DNA of 12,620 bases from Prevotellaceae bacterium. Its GTDB lineage: Bacteria; Bacteroidota; Bacteroidia; Bacteroidales; UBA932. The stretch's first letter is position 1. The number at the start of each line of letters is the position of its first letter. The stretch spans positions 1 through 12,620 of the forward strand of contig JAITHX010000258.1 in the NCBI GenBank assembly GCA_031279735.1, given 5' to 3'. The position numbers and the translations under genes were made by a program. Under the pieces are notes generated by a model, which saw only the letters and a list, made by a program, of their open reading frames with translations, searched no databases and was not told the origin of the DNA. This document shows, piece by piece, positions 5,144 through 12,446 of this stretch.

Positions 5144-5166
5144 ACTATTAATAATAAAAAATGATA

Positions 5167-5174
5167 TATATTTG
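5167..5174 (+). promoter_or_regulatory. Possible -7 promoter element for the acetyltransferase gene
   Basis: TATATTTG followed by C fits TAnnTTTG. No convincing -33 element is visible upstream, where the palindromic element ends. Transcription from here would give a leader of about 125 bases before the ATG at 5305. The leader contains a short inverted repeat ATCGGG/CCCGAT (5205-5210, 5238-5243) of unknown meaning. Confidence 0.4.
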
Positions 5175-5304
5175 CATCCGAAAAAAAGATAATGTATTTT
5201 CCGTATCGGGTTGATTAATATTTGGTAAGGGGATTTTCCCGATTGAAAAATCACGGTTGATGCGGATTTGTTCGTTGAATTTTCTGATAGAACGAAACTT
5301 GGAA

Positions 5305-6006
5305 ATGGAAATTTTAAGGGCTAATGCTTCACATGTGAAGTATGCGGAAACGGTGTGCCGACTGATATACGAGTCGGCATTGCAGCGCGGCACGGGAATC
5401 GCAAAGAGATCGCCCGAATATGTTGCGAAAAAAATGGAGGATGGAAAGGCTATCGTTGTAATCGACAACGATCGTCTGGTGGGATTCAGCTATATCGAAT
5501 CCTGGCAGCACAAGCAGTTCGTTGCCAATTCGGGGCTTGTTGTCGATCCCGAATATCGAAAAACGGGACTGGCGCGAAGAATCAAGAAAGAAATATTCGA
5601 ACTGTCGAGGCGACTCTATCCCGAATCCAAAATATTCAGCATCACCACAGGGCTTGCAGTGATGAAACTCAATTCGGAACTCGGATACGTTCCCGTCACT
5701 TTCTCGGAACTCACCGACGACGACGAATTTTGGAAAGGATGCGAAGGCTGTAAAAACTATCATATACTTCTTGAGAATCAAAGACGAATGTGTCTATGTA
5801 CCGGAATGTTGTACGATCCCGACAAGCGCAGGACCGACGCGGCGGCGGCAACGAATGAAAGAGAATCGAAATCAGACCCGAACACGAACCCGAACCCGGA
5901 AATAGTGTCCGACAGGCTTGTTTCGCCCGATTCGCTTGTTTCGCTCATTTCGTCCAAGAGAATCGCCCGACTGAAAAAGAATCTTAAAAAAATTCACATG
6001 TCGTAA
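5305..6006 (+). CDS. GNAT family N-acyltransferase, arginine-pathway type
   Basis: This 233-residue GNAT protein has an acetyl-CoA binding motif around RKTGLARRI (85-93), after a beta strand NSGLVV. The opening MEILRANASHVKYAE, the segment RGTGIAKRSPEY and the segment FSELTDDDEFWKGCEGC closely resemble, from memory, an acetyltransferase that in Bacteroides lies next to the arginine genes and may acylate glutamate. No arginine gene is present here, so that role is inference. Cysteines C146, C149, C163 and C165 form CxxC and CxC pairs that I believe are a family feature. A variable tail (about 175-233) with repeated Asn-Pro ends in a basic helix (SKRIARLKKNLKKIHMS). The frame extends upstream to 5257, but the family N-terminus and A-rich upstream context favour 5305. 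It stands apart from its neighbours, with about 100 bases downstream before sufE. Confidence 0.8.
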   Translation: MEILRANASHVKYAETVCRLIYESALQRGTGIAKRSPEYVAKKMEDGKAIVVIDNDRLVGFSYIESWQHKQFVANSGLVVDPEYRKTGLARRIKKEIFELSRRLYPESKIFSITTGLAVMKLNSELGYVPVTFSELTDDDEFWKGCEGCKNYHILLENQRRMCLCTGMLYDPDKRRTDAAAATNERESKSDPNTNPNPEIVSDRLVSPDSLVSLISSKRIARLKKNLKKIHMS

Positions 6007-6085
6007 ACATTTGTGCAATACTCTCTTTTCGCTCTCGAAGCGGAGAAGCCGCGAAAAACATGTCGCGATATTCGCACAAATATCA

Positions 6086-6093
6086 TAATTTTG
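6086..6093 (+). promoter_or_regulatory. -7 promoter element for sufE
   Basis: TAATTTTG followed by C is an exact TAnnTTTG match. Transcription would begin near 6100, only about eight bases before the ATG at 6108, giving a very short leader. The element lies inside the upstream extension of the frame (from 6060), which argues against any start before it. No strong -33 match is visible. Confidence 0.6.
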
Positions 6094-6107
6094 CAACTTT
6101 GAATGAA

Positions 6108-6542
6108 ATGAGTGACACGATAAACGATATGCAAAACCGGATACTCGACGAATTCGCAATGTTCTCCGACTGGATGGACAAATACGAGTATCTGATAGAT
6201 TTAGGCAGGGATTTGGCGCCTTACGACCCGAAATACAAAACCGACGAACATCTTATCGACGGGTGCCAATCGAAAGTATGGGTGCACGGCTTCACGGAAA
6301 ACGGAAAGATGAAATATACCGCCGACAGTGACGCCATAATCACCAAAGGCATGATCTCTTTGCTGATTAGAGTCTTCTCGAATAGGGAACCCTCCGAAAT
6401 ACTGAACGCGGACTTGTTCTTTATCGAGCGAATCGGTCTGAAGGAGAATCTTTCGTCAACACGTTCCAACGGATTGGCCGCGATGATTCGGCGAATGACG
6501 GATTTGGCTCGCAAACAGCAAAACGATTCGGAAAATGGATAG
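6108..6542 (+). CDS. sufE: SufE family cysteine desulfuration protein
   Basis: This 144-residue SufE accepts persulfide sulfur from a SufS-type cysteine desulfurase, activates it and passes it to the Fe-S scaffold in the cytoplasm. The sulfur-accepting cysteine is C53 in LIDGCQSKVW. Other family segments are DWMDKYEYLIDLG, the SDAIITKGMISLLI helix, and the C-terminal LFFIERIGLKENLSSTRSNGLAAMI. The start at 6108 fits relatives, which begin with a short MTIN.LQ-like stretch, and fits the promoter at 6086. ATG 6129 is an alternative. The gene overlaps the next by eight bases, implying coupling with another Fe-S assembly factor. The rest of the suf operon (BCDS) is not in the window. Confidence 0.92.
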   Translation: MSDTINDMQNRILDEFAMFSDWMDKYEYLIDLGRDLAPYDPKYKTDEHLIDGCQSKVWVHGFTENGKMKYTADSDAIITKGMISLLIRVFSNREPSEILNADLFFIERIGLKENLSSTRSNGLAAMIRRMTDLARKQQNDSENG

Positions 6543-6846
6543 CCCGACGCTGGAACATACGATAGTAAAGGTGCTGAAAAATATATACGACCCTGAAATA
6601 CCCGTCAATGTCTATGATTTGGGTCTGATTTACGGAATCGAAATACATGACGGCGGCAAAGTCGAAATAACCATGACCTTGACCGCTCCCAACTGTCCGA
6701 TGGCGGACGAACTTGTGGAGCAGGTCAACGACGGAGTGAGGGACATAGAGGGGGTGACGGATGTGGGCATAACCCTGACGTTCGAGCCTCCGTGGGATTC
6801 GGAAAAACTGTCGGACGAGGCTAAACTTGAATTGGGAATGATGTAG
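6535..6846 (+). CDS. MIP18/DUF59 (SufT-like) Fe-S cluster assembly factor
   Basis: This 103-residue single-domain protein of the MIP18 family (formerly DUF59, also PaaD-like) assists maturation of iron-sulfur proteins. The signature is IYDPEIPVNVYDLGLIY (17-33), then MTLTAPNCPMADEL (47-60), with the conserved C54. The ending FEPPWDSEKLSDEAKLELGM is typical of the bacterial short form. Translation starts inside the last codons of sufE, an eight-base overlap, so both are probably made from one mRNA in linked amounts. Family assignment is firm; its exact client proteins are unknown. It ends 32 bases before an exported thioredoxin-fold gene. Confidence 0.93.
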   Translation: MDSPTLEHTIVKVLKNIYDPEIPVNVYDLGLIYGIEIHDGGKVEITMTLTAPNCPMADELVEQVNDGVRDIEGVTDVGITLTFEPPWDSEKLSDEAKLELGMM

Positions 6847-6878
6847 GATGTAATTTGTAACAACGGTAGCAACAGTAT

Positions 6879-7436
6879 ATGAAAATGAAGAATACAGGAT
6901 TGAAAGCAAGAATTGGCGGCGCGATCGCCGAACTCTTGTGCATCGTTATGTTTCTGACGCTTTCCATAGCGTCGTCCGATGCTCAGTCCAAAGTGAAATG
7001 GATGAAATTCGGCGATGCCGTCAAAGCCTTGCAGAAGGAACCCCGCAAAATATTCGTCGATATTTACGCCGACTGGTGCGGATGGTGCAAGGAAATGGAC
7101 AAGAGAACCTTTTCGGATACAGCCATAATCCGAATCCTCAACAGAGACTATTATCCCGTGAAACTTAATTCCGACATGAGGGATACTGTCTCTCTCGGCG
7201 ACCGCACGGTGACGTACAGGGAACTCGCCTCGATTCTGGGCGGCGAAAGGCTGGGTCTGCCCACGTCGGTCTTTCTCAACGAAAACGGACAGTTGCTGTC
7301 GAGACTCCCCGGTTTTCAGAAACCCGACATGATGAAACCCGCCCTGCTGTATTTCAGCAGGGATGTCTATAAATCCAAGTCGTGGGAAGTGTTTCACGCG
7401 GAATACACAAACAGGACGAAAAAAAACAAACGATAA
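6879..7436 (+). CDS. Exported thioredoxin-fold protein with CGWC motif
   Basis: This 185-residue protein has a positively charged start, a hydrophobic stretch at about 13-31 and a likely signal peptidase site near SSDA (residue 35), so it should be exported to the periplasm. The mature part is a thioredoxin-like domain of the Thioredoxin_7/DUF255-like type. It has IFVDIYADWCGWCKEMD (58-74) with the redox pair C67/C70 in CGWC, and the cis-proline P128 in GLPTSVFL. The order fits a small thiol reductase or disulfide isomerase. Substrate and electron donor are not evident; no DsbD-like gene is present. It is 10 bases upstream of a second exported thioredoxin-fold gene and the two probably act together or are at least co-transcribed. 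The start at 6879 (or the ATG two codons later) gives a proper signal peptide. Confidence 0.87.
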   Translation: MKMKNTGLKARIGGAIAELLCIVMFLTLSIASSDAQSKVKWMKFGDAVKALQKEPRKIFVDIYADWCGWCKEMDKRTFSDTAIIRILNRDYYPVKLNSDMRDTVSLGDRTVTYRELASILGGERLGLPTSVFLNENGQLLSRLPGFQKPDMMKPALLYFSRDVYKSKSWEVFHAEYTNRTKKNKR

Positions 7437-7446
7437 ATATTTTGAA

Positions 7447-8892
7447 ATGAGAAAAACATTCATGTCTGTCCTTGCGGGGACATTTGTGGCGACACTTGTG
7501 GCAACACTCTTCGTGTCGGCGTCGTTTGCGCAGGGCTACAAAATCAGCGTAGAGATCAAAGGCGAAAAAAACAAGGATGCAATCCTCGTTATGCATTACG
7601 GAACAAACAAATATTCCATGGATACCGCCGCTATCGGAAAAAACGGAAAAATGGAGTTTACGGGCAGAAAGCCGCTTTCGCCCGGCATGTATCTCATTGC
7701 CGCGGACGGCACTCAATTGTTTGACTTCCTGATTCCGGACACGACTAATCAAAACTTTTCCATCCATACCCAAAAAGACAAGTATCTCGAATCTCTGTCG
7801 TTCGACGGCTCGCCCGAAAATCAGGCTTTTGCGGAATACACCCGATTCCTGCTCCGCTTGCAGAAAAAGGAAAAGGAACTGATTGAAAAGGCGAAGAAGG
7901 ATAAGGACGACGAACAGAAATTGAAGGAAATAGACGACGAGGAGGAAGCGCTGGCGAAAGAGGCGGACGCCAAACTTGCGGAAATAGGCGGGAAATTCCC
8001 CGGAAGCCTCCTTTATTCGGTGGTCAGAGCAATGAAGAACACGCCCGTAAAGCGCAGTCAGCTGCCAAAGGACGAAACCGAAAAACAGCGTTATATATAC
8101 GAATATGTCAAAAAACACTACTGGGACAACATTACCCTGTCCGACATAAGAATGCAGTACACGCCCATACTTATGCCCGCCATCGACAACTATTTCAGCG
8201 CTTCGTTTACGCCGCAGATTCCGGATTCGATAATCAGCGCCTTCGACCGCCTCTTCCCGAAAACCGAGGGCGACACCGCAATGAAGCGATTCTTCACCGG
8301 TCACGTGTTCAACAAATACGTCAACTCGAAAATCATGGGCATGGACAACGTGGTCATTCACATCATCGACAATTATTATCTCGCGAACAAAGTGAATGCC
8401 AGAGATCCCAAGTTCATAAAGAACATCACCGAACATGCCGACAAATATCGGAGCACCCGAATTGGAACCCAAGCCCAGAACCTTAAAATGGAGACCATTG
8501 GCGGCGCGCCCGAAGCGCTCTACGACATCGACGCGCCCTATACGCTGGTGTATTTCTACGAACCTTCGTGCGGACACTGCAAGCAGGAAACCCCGAAAGT
8601 CTATAAGGTGTTCCAGAACTTCAAGGACAAGGGTCTGGCGGGATTCTGCGTTTACAGTCAAAGCAACAAGGAGGAATGGACGGAATACGTGTCGAAAAAC
8701 AGCATGACGGACTGGATTAACGTCTGGGACCCAGCGAACTCGAACGATTTCAGAACGGCTTACAGCGTGTACTCGGTGCCGCAGGTTTATCTGCTCGACA
8801 AGGACAAGAAAATCATCGGTCATCGTCTCGACAGCGAATCCCTGTCGCAGATGCTCGCGCATTTGCTGAAGGACACTAAACAGCTGCAATAA
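7447..8892 (+). CDS. Exported TlpA/ResA-like thioredoxin-fold protein (DUF4369/DUF5106 type)
   Basis: This 481-residue protein starts with MRKTFMSVLAGTFVATLVAT and a signal peptide ending near SASFAQ (residues 24-29). Residues about 30-120 resemble DUF4369, a beta-rich domain common in Bacteroidota. A charged coiled-coil stretch spans about 137-182. A helical middle with YVKKHYWDNITLSDIR (220-235) recalls DUF5106. The C-terminal thioredoxin-like domain has YFYEPSCGHCKQETPK (369-384) with C375/C378, and the cis-proline P445 in VYSVPQVYLLD. The architecture points to a periplasmic or envelope-attached disulfide reductase; no lipobox cysteine is seen. The frame is open from 7363, but that start would lie inside the upstream gene and bury the signal peptide. 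ATG 7447 is therefore chosen. It follows the CGWC gene by 10 bases. Confidence 0.87.
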   Translation: MRKTFMSVLAGTFVATLVATLFVSASFAQGYKISVEIKGEKNKDAILVMHYGTNKYSMDTAAIGKNGKMEFTGRKPLSPGMYLIAADGTQLFDFLIPDTTNQNFSIHTQKDKYLESLSFDGSPENQAFAEYTRFLLRLQKKEKELIEKAKKDKDDEQKLKEIDDEEEALAKEADAKLAEIGGKFPGSLLYSVVRAMKNTPVKRSQLPKDETEKQRYIYEYVKKHYWDNITLSDIRMQYTPILMPAIDNYFSASFTPQIPDSIISAFDRLFPKTEGDTAMKRFFTGHVFNKYVNSKIMGMDNVVIHIIDNYYLANKVNARDPKFIKNITEHADKYRSTRIGTQAQNLKMETIGGAPEALYDIDAPYTLVYFYEPSCGHCKQETPKVYKVFQNFKDKGLAGFCVYSQSNKEEWTEYVSKNSMTDWINVWDPANSNDFRTAYSVYSVPQVYLLDKDKKIIGHRLDSESLSQMLAHLLKDTKQLQ

Positions 8893-8911
8893 ACGGAACG
8901 GCAGCAGCGAT

Positions 8912-8957
<46 letters not shown>

Positions 8958-8959
8958 AC

Positions 8960-9994
8960 ATGGACAAAAAAATATTAGTAACGGGAGGAACGGGATACAT
9001 AGGTTCCCACACCGTAGTCGAGTTGCAAAACAGCGGCTACGAGGTTGTCGTCGCGGACAATCTCTCCAATTCGTCGGAGAACGTTCTCGACGGAATAGCT
9101 TCCATCACGGGCAAAAAGCCGGTTTTCGAGAAAATCGACTGTTGCGACAAGCCGGCTCTGGAGGCGGTTTTCAAAAGAAATGCAGGCATAAGCGCCGTAA
9201 TACATTTCGCGGCAAGCAAGGCGGTGGGCGAATCGGTGCAAATGCCCCTGCTCTACTATCGCAACAATCTGGTTTCATTGTTGAACATACTCGAACTCAT
9301 GGGCGAACAGAACGCCCCGCATCTGGTTTTCTCTTCTTCCTGCACCGTTTACGGACAGCCCGACGTGCTGCCGGTCACCGAAAGCGCGCCGATAAAACCG
9401 GCTACTTCTCCCTACGGCAATACTAAACAGATTGCCGAAGAAATAATCCGCGACACGGTTTATGCCGACAGCCGACTGAAATGCGTCGCCCTCCGATATT
9501 TCAATCCCGCCGGAGCGCATCCCTCCGCCGCAATAGGCGAACTCCCCAACGGAGTTCCGAACAATCTGATACCCTTTGTCACTCAAACTGCCATCGGTAT
9601 TCGCGAACGCTTGCGCGTCTTCGGAAGCGACTACAATACGCCCGACGGCTCGGCTATCCGCGATTATATCTATGTCGTTGATCTGGCTAAGGCTCACGTT
9701 ATCGCCGTCGAACGTCTCCTTGCGGGAAAGAACAGGAAAGGAGTGGAGTTTTTCAATCTCGGCACAGGCAGAGGACTGTCGGTGCTGGAAATTCTGAAAG
9801 AGTTTGAACAGGCAACCGGCGTTGAAGTGCCCCGAGAAATAGTCGGACGGCGGGAAGGCGATGTGGAACAGGTGTGGGCAGACCCCTCGTTTGCAAACAG
9901 CGAGCTGGGATGGAAAGCCGAAACTTCGACCGGCGACATGCTGAAAACGGCATGGAACTGGGAGAAATCGCTCTGTTCTCGAAATATTCAATAA
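8960..9994 (+). CDS. galE: UDP-glucose 4-epimerase
   Basis: This 344-residue short-chain dehydrogenase-like epimerase interconverts UDP-glucose and UDP-galactose (or the N-acetyl forms) with bound NAD. The Rossmann motif is TGGTGYIGSH (8-17). The catalytic residues are visible: S127 in FSSSCTVYG, and Y152 and K156 in SPYGNTK. Substrate-site segments include RYFNPAGAHPSAAIGE (179-194), IRDYIYVVDLAKAH (233-246) and FFNLGTGRG (264-272). The length matches the family, so it is complete. It likely supplies sugar nucleotides for glycans or galactose use. The triplet-repeat leader is unusual, and its stop codon overlaps the rsfS promoter. Confidence 0.96.
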   Translation: MDKKILVTGGTGYIGSHTVVELQNSGYEVVVADNLSNSSENVLDGIASITGKKPVFEKIDCCDKPALEAVFKRNAGISAVIHFAASKAVGESVQMPLLYYRNNLVSLLNILELMGEQNAPHLVFSSSCTVYGQPDVLPVTESAPIKPATSPYGNTKQIAEEIIRDTVYADSRLKCVALRYFNPAGAHPSAAIGELPNGVPNNLIPFVTQTAIGIRERLRVFGSDYNTPDGSAIRDYIYVVDLAKAHVIAVERLLAGKNRKGVEFFNLGTGRGLSVLEILKEFEQATGVEVPREIVGRREGDVEQVWADPSFANSELGWKAETSTGDMLKTAWNWEKSLCSRNIQ

Positions 9995-9999
9995 CTTTG
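9992..9999 (+). promoter_or_regulatory. -7 promoter element for rsfS
   Basis: TAACTTTG followed by C is an exact TAnnTTTG match. Its first three bases are the galE stop codon. Transcription would start near 10006, giving a leader of about 24 bases to the rsfS ATG. A weak TGTT near 9974 could serve as part of a -33 element. This promoter could serve rsfS-ftsH-cdsA. Confidence 0.6.
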
Positions 10000-10029
10000 C
10001 ACTCCCGAATAAAAGTTATATTTATTTGA

Positions 10030-10431
10030 ATGAACGAAAGTACTGAAATAAAAGACAGTCAAAACTGTCTTAAGGAAATGGAGCTGATAGACGTTATCGT
10101 CTCCGCGATGAAGGATAGAAAAGCGGAAAAAATAATGCACCTCGACATGGACAACCTGAGCAAATCGGTGTGCAGTTCCTTTATAATAACGAGCGCCGCC
10201 TCCACGACGCAGGTCAGAGCCATTGCCGACAATGTCGAAGAAGAAGTTTTTGCAAAGCTCGGCAGCAGGGTGTGGAAACGTCAGGGCGACGAAAACGCTT
10301 TGTGGATCATATTGGATTACGGTTCGGTGGTGGTGCATGTCTTTCAAACCGAATGGCGCTATTATTACGCGCTGGAGGATTTGTGGGCTGATGCCGACGT
10401 CGTGTGCATTCCGGAGGAAAAAACCGCCTGA
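10030..10431 (+). CDS. rsfS: Ribosome silencing factor RsfS
   Basis: This 133-residue member of the RsfS/Iojap (DUF143) family binds ribosomal protein uL14 on the 50S subunit and blocks subunit joining when nutrients are low. The family block is at 91-121: LWIILDYGSVVVHVFQTEWR followed by YYYALEDLWADA. Earlier segments VIVSAMKDRKAEKIMHLD (23-39) and FIITSAASTTQVRAIADNV (51-69) also fit. Its length is usual for Bacteroidota. It is followed after 44 bases by ftsH, the order often seen in this phylum. Confidence 0.95.
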   Translation: MNESTEIKDSQNCLKEMELIDVIVSAMKDRKAEKIMHLDMDNLSKSVCSSFIITSAASTTQVRAIADNVEEEVFAKLGSRVWKRQGDENALWIILDYGSVVVHVFQTEWRYYYALEDLWADADVVCIPEEKTA

Positions 10432-10475
10432 CTGTCTCAAGAATATACAAAAACACACTTGATTTTATCTTGAAA

Positions 10476-12446
10476 ATGAGTAATTCCAATCCGAATAGCC
10501 CCGGACGGGGAAACAATAAAAGTCCGTGGCGATTTAATCCCTACTGGTTCTATGCCTTGCTGGGTATCCTGATAATTTCCATGTATTATTTCTACGGAGG
10601 AGGCGAACCGATACGAACTCAATGGAAAGAGGTTCGAACCCGCATGCTTCCTTCGGGCGACATATCCAGAATGGTCATAATCACCAATCAGAATCGCGTT
10701 GAAATAGAACTGAAGGACGGCAGGCTCGAAAAATATGCCAAAGAATACAATCTGAGTTCCAGCACTAGCTTCTCGGGGGCGCAGTTCTTCTTTACTCCCC
10801 CGAACGAATGGGATTCGGAAATAGCCATAGCCGAAGCTCAGGAAACTATTATTCCCTCCGAAAGAGTTTCGCCCGAATACACCGAACGAAACAATTACCT
10901 CGGACGAATCATGGAGTTTCTGATGTTTCCCCTCATCCTGCTCCTGTTCTGGTTTTTTATGTTCCGCGGTATGTCGCGCGGCGGCGGCGGCGGAATATTC
11001 AACGTGGGAAAGTCCAAAGCTCAGCTGTTTGATAATACCGATATCAAAAAGGTGACGTTCAGCGATGTCGCCGGACTCGAAGAGGCTAAGGTGGAAATAA
11101 TGGAAATTGTGGATTTCCTCAAAAACCCGAAGAAATACACCGACCTCGGAGGGAAAATACCCAAAGGCGTGCTGCTCGTCGGTCCTCCCGGAACGGGGAA
11201 AACTCTGCTCGCCAAAGCCGTTGCCGGCGAAGCCAATGTCCCTTTCTTCTCGATGTCGGGTTCCGATTTCGTGGAAATGTTCGTGGGCGTGGGCGCTTCC
11301 AGAGTTCGCGACTTGTTTCGTCAGGCGAAGGAAAAGGCTCCTTGCATAGTGTTTATCGACGAAATAGACGCGGTGGGACGTGCAAGAGGCAAAAATGCGG
11401 GCTTCTCGGGTAACGACGAACGGGAAAACACTCTCAACCAGTTGCTGACCGAAATGGACGGCTTCGGCACGAACAGCGGAGTGATTGTGCTTGCCGCAAC
11501 CAACCGCGCCGACATTCTGGACAAAGCCCTGATGCGCGCAGGCCGCTTCGACCGACAGATATACGTGGACTTGCCGGAGTACAAGGAGCGTCTCGACATA
11601 TTCAAGGTACATCTGCGCATTCTGAAACTCGACCCCGATTTCAATGTCGAATTTCTCGCCCGACAGACGCCCGGATTCTCGGGCGCCGACATTGCCAACG
11701 TATGCAACGAAGCCGCTCTGATTGCCGCCCGCAAGGACAGACAAACCGTAGGCAAACAGGATTTTCTTGATGCCATCGACAGAATCATCGCCGGACTCGA
11801 AAAGAAGAGCAAACTCATTACCAAGGAAGAAAAGCGCACGATAGCCTTTCACGAGGCAGGACATGCCACCGTCAGCTGGATTCTGGAACATGCCAATCCT
11901 CTGCTGAAGGTAACTATCATCCCCCGAGGACGATCGCTGGGCGCCGCATGGTATCTCCCCGACGAACGACAGATTACCACCACCGAACAGATGATGGACG
12001 AAATGGCTTCGACCCTCGGCGGCAGAGCTTCCGAAGAACTCACTTTCGGGCGAATCTCCACCGGAGCGCTCAGCGACCTGGAAAAGGCTACGAAACAGTC
12101 TTATGCCATGGTAGCCTACTTCGGAATGAGCTCCAAAATAGGCAACTTGAGCTATTACGATTCGTCGGGACAGTCGGAATACGCCTTTTCAAAACCCTAC
12201 AGCGAAAAGACTTCGGAAATGCTCGACGAGGAAGCCAAGAAAATTATCGACACGGCTTACGACCTCGCGAAATCGGTGCTGGTTCAGCATAAGGACGGGC
12301 TGCACGCTCTTGCAGAACTGCTTCTCGAAAAAGAAGTGATATTCAGCGAAGACCTCGAAAAAATCTTCGGCAAGCGCAAAAACAGCAGACTGGAAGAAAT
12401 GGGATTGACGGGCAACGAAGTAAATCCGGACAATCAAAGTGAATAA
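10476..12446 (+). CDS. ftsH: ATP-dependent zinc metalloprotease FtsH
   Basis: This 656-residue membrane-anchored AAA+ protease degrades misassembled membrane proteins and some regulators. Transmembrane helices are at about 23-40 and 145-163, flanking an extracytoplasmic domain, then a glycine-rich linker. The AAA+ domain has Walker A GPPGTGKT (236-243), the pore loop MFVGVG (268-273), Walker B VFIDEID (292-298), and a second region of homology ending RAGRFDR. The protease domain has the zinc site HEAGH (459-463) and the likely third ligand D534 in GALSDLEKAT. The frame is open from 10404 inside rsfS; 10476 is chosen because it gives a short hydrophilic N-terminus (MSNSNPNSPG) and leaves rsfS intact. 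The gene overlaps the cdsA start by eight bases. Confidence 0.96.
   Translation: MSNSNPNSPGRGNNKSPWRFNPYWFYALLGILIISMYYFYGGGEPIRTQWKEVRTRMLPSGDISRMVIITNQNRVEIELKDGRLEKYAKEYNLSSSTSFSGAQFFFTPPNEWDSEIAIAEAQETIIPSERVSPEYTERNNYLGRIMEFLMFPLILLLFWFFMFRGMSRGGGGGIFNVGKSKAQLFDNTDIKKVTFSDVAGLEEAKVEIMEIVDFLKNPKKYTDLGGKIPKGVLLVGPPGTGKTLLAKAVAGEANVPFFSMSGSDFVEMFVGVGASRVRDLFRQAKEKAPCIVFIDEIDAVGRARGKNAGFSGNDERENTLNQLLTEMDGFGTNSGVIVLAATNRADILDKALMRAGRFDRQIYVDLPEYKERLDIFKVHLRILKLDPDFNVEFLARQTPGFSGADIANVCNEAALIAARKDRQTVGKQDFLDAIDRIIAGLEKKSKLITKEEKRTIAFHEAGHATVSWILEHANPLLKVTIIPRGRSLGAAWYLPDERQITTTEQMMDEMASTLGGRASEELTFGRISTGALSDLEKATKQSYAMVAYFGMSSKIGNLSYYDSSGQSEYAFSKPYSEKTSEMLDEEAKKIIDTAYDLAKSVLVQHKDGLHALAELLLEKEVIFSEDLEKIFGKRKNSRLEEMGLTGNEVNPDNQSE

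Larger units (their letters stand above)
4685..5147. mobile_element. Palindromic MITE-like non-coding element
   Basis: This fills most of the gap between the phosphatase and acetyltransferase genes. Its two halves are inverted copies. TAGTTATACG (4685-4694) pairs with 5138-5147. A perfect 17-base arm at 4721-4737 pairs with 5075-5091. The inner arms 4796-4874 and 4937-5015 pair without gaps at 71 of 79 positions. Shorter matches (for example GGTTCTGC) lie between. The inner arms consist of CGCAAAG/CTTCGC-type units, a kind of dispersed intergenic repeat known from many environmental bacteria. No credible protein is encoded. It resembles a non-autonomous inverted-repeat element or a very large hairpin. 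I see no clear target-site duplication, so the exact ends and mobility are unproven. Confidence 0.7.

Noticed and set aside
4677..5164. Several overlapping open frames on both strands rich in RPLRSLCA-like peptides
   Set aside because: They are translations of the inverted, CGCAAAG-type repeat arms. The same peptide appears in several frames because the DNA is palindromic. No start context or family match is seen.
5257..5304. Upstream start for the acetyltransferase (16 extra residues)
   Set aside because: The extra residues (MMRICSLNFLIERNLE) have no counterpart in the recalled family, whose proteins begin at the equivalent of MEILRAN.
6009..6081. Inverted repeats ATTTGTGC/GCACAAAT and TTTTCGC/GCGAAAA between the acetyltransferase gene and sufE
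   Set aside because: The arms are short and far apart and no T-run follows on either strand, so neither a terminator nor an operator can be supported.
10404..10475. Upstream start for ftsH inside rsfS (24 extra residues)
   Set aside because: It would overlap rsfS by 28 bases and adds an atypical N-terminus before the short hydrophilic leader. ATG 10476 is more usual.
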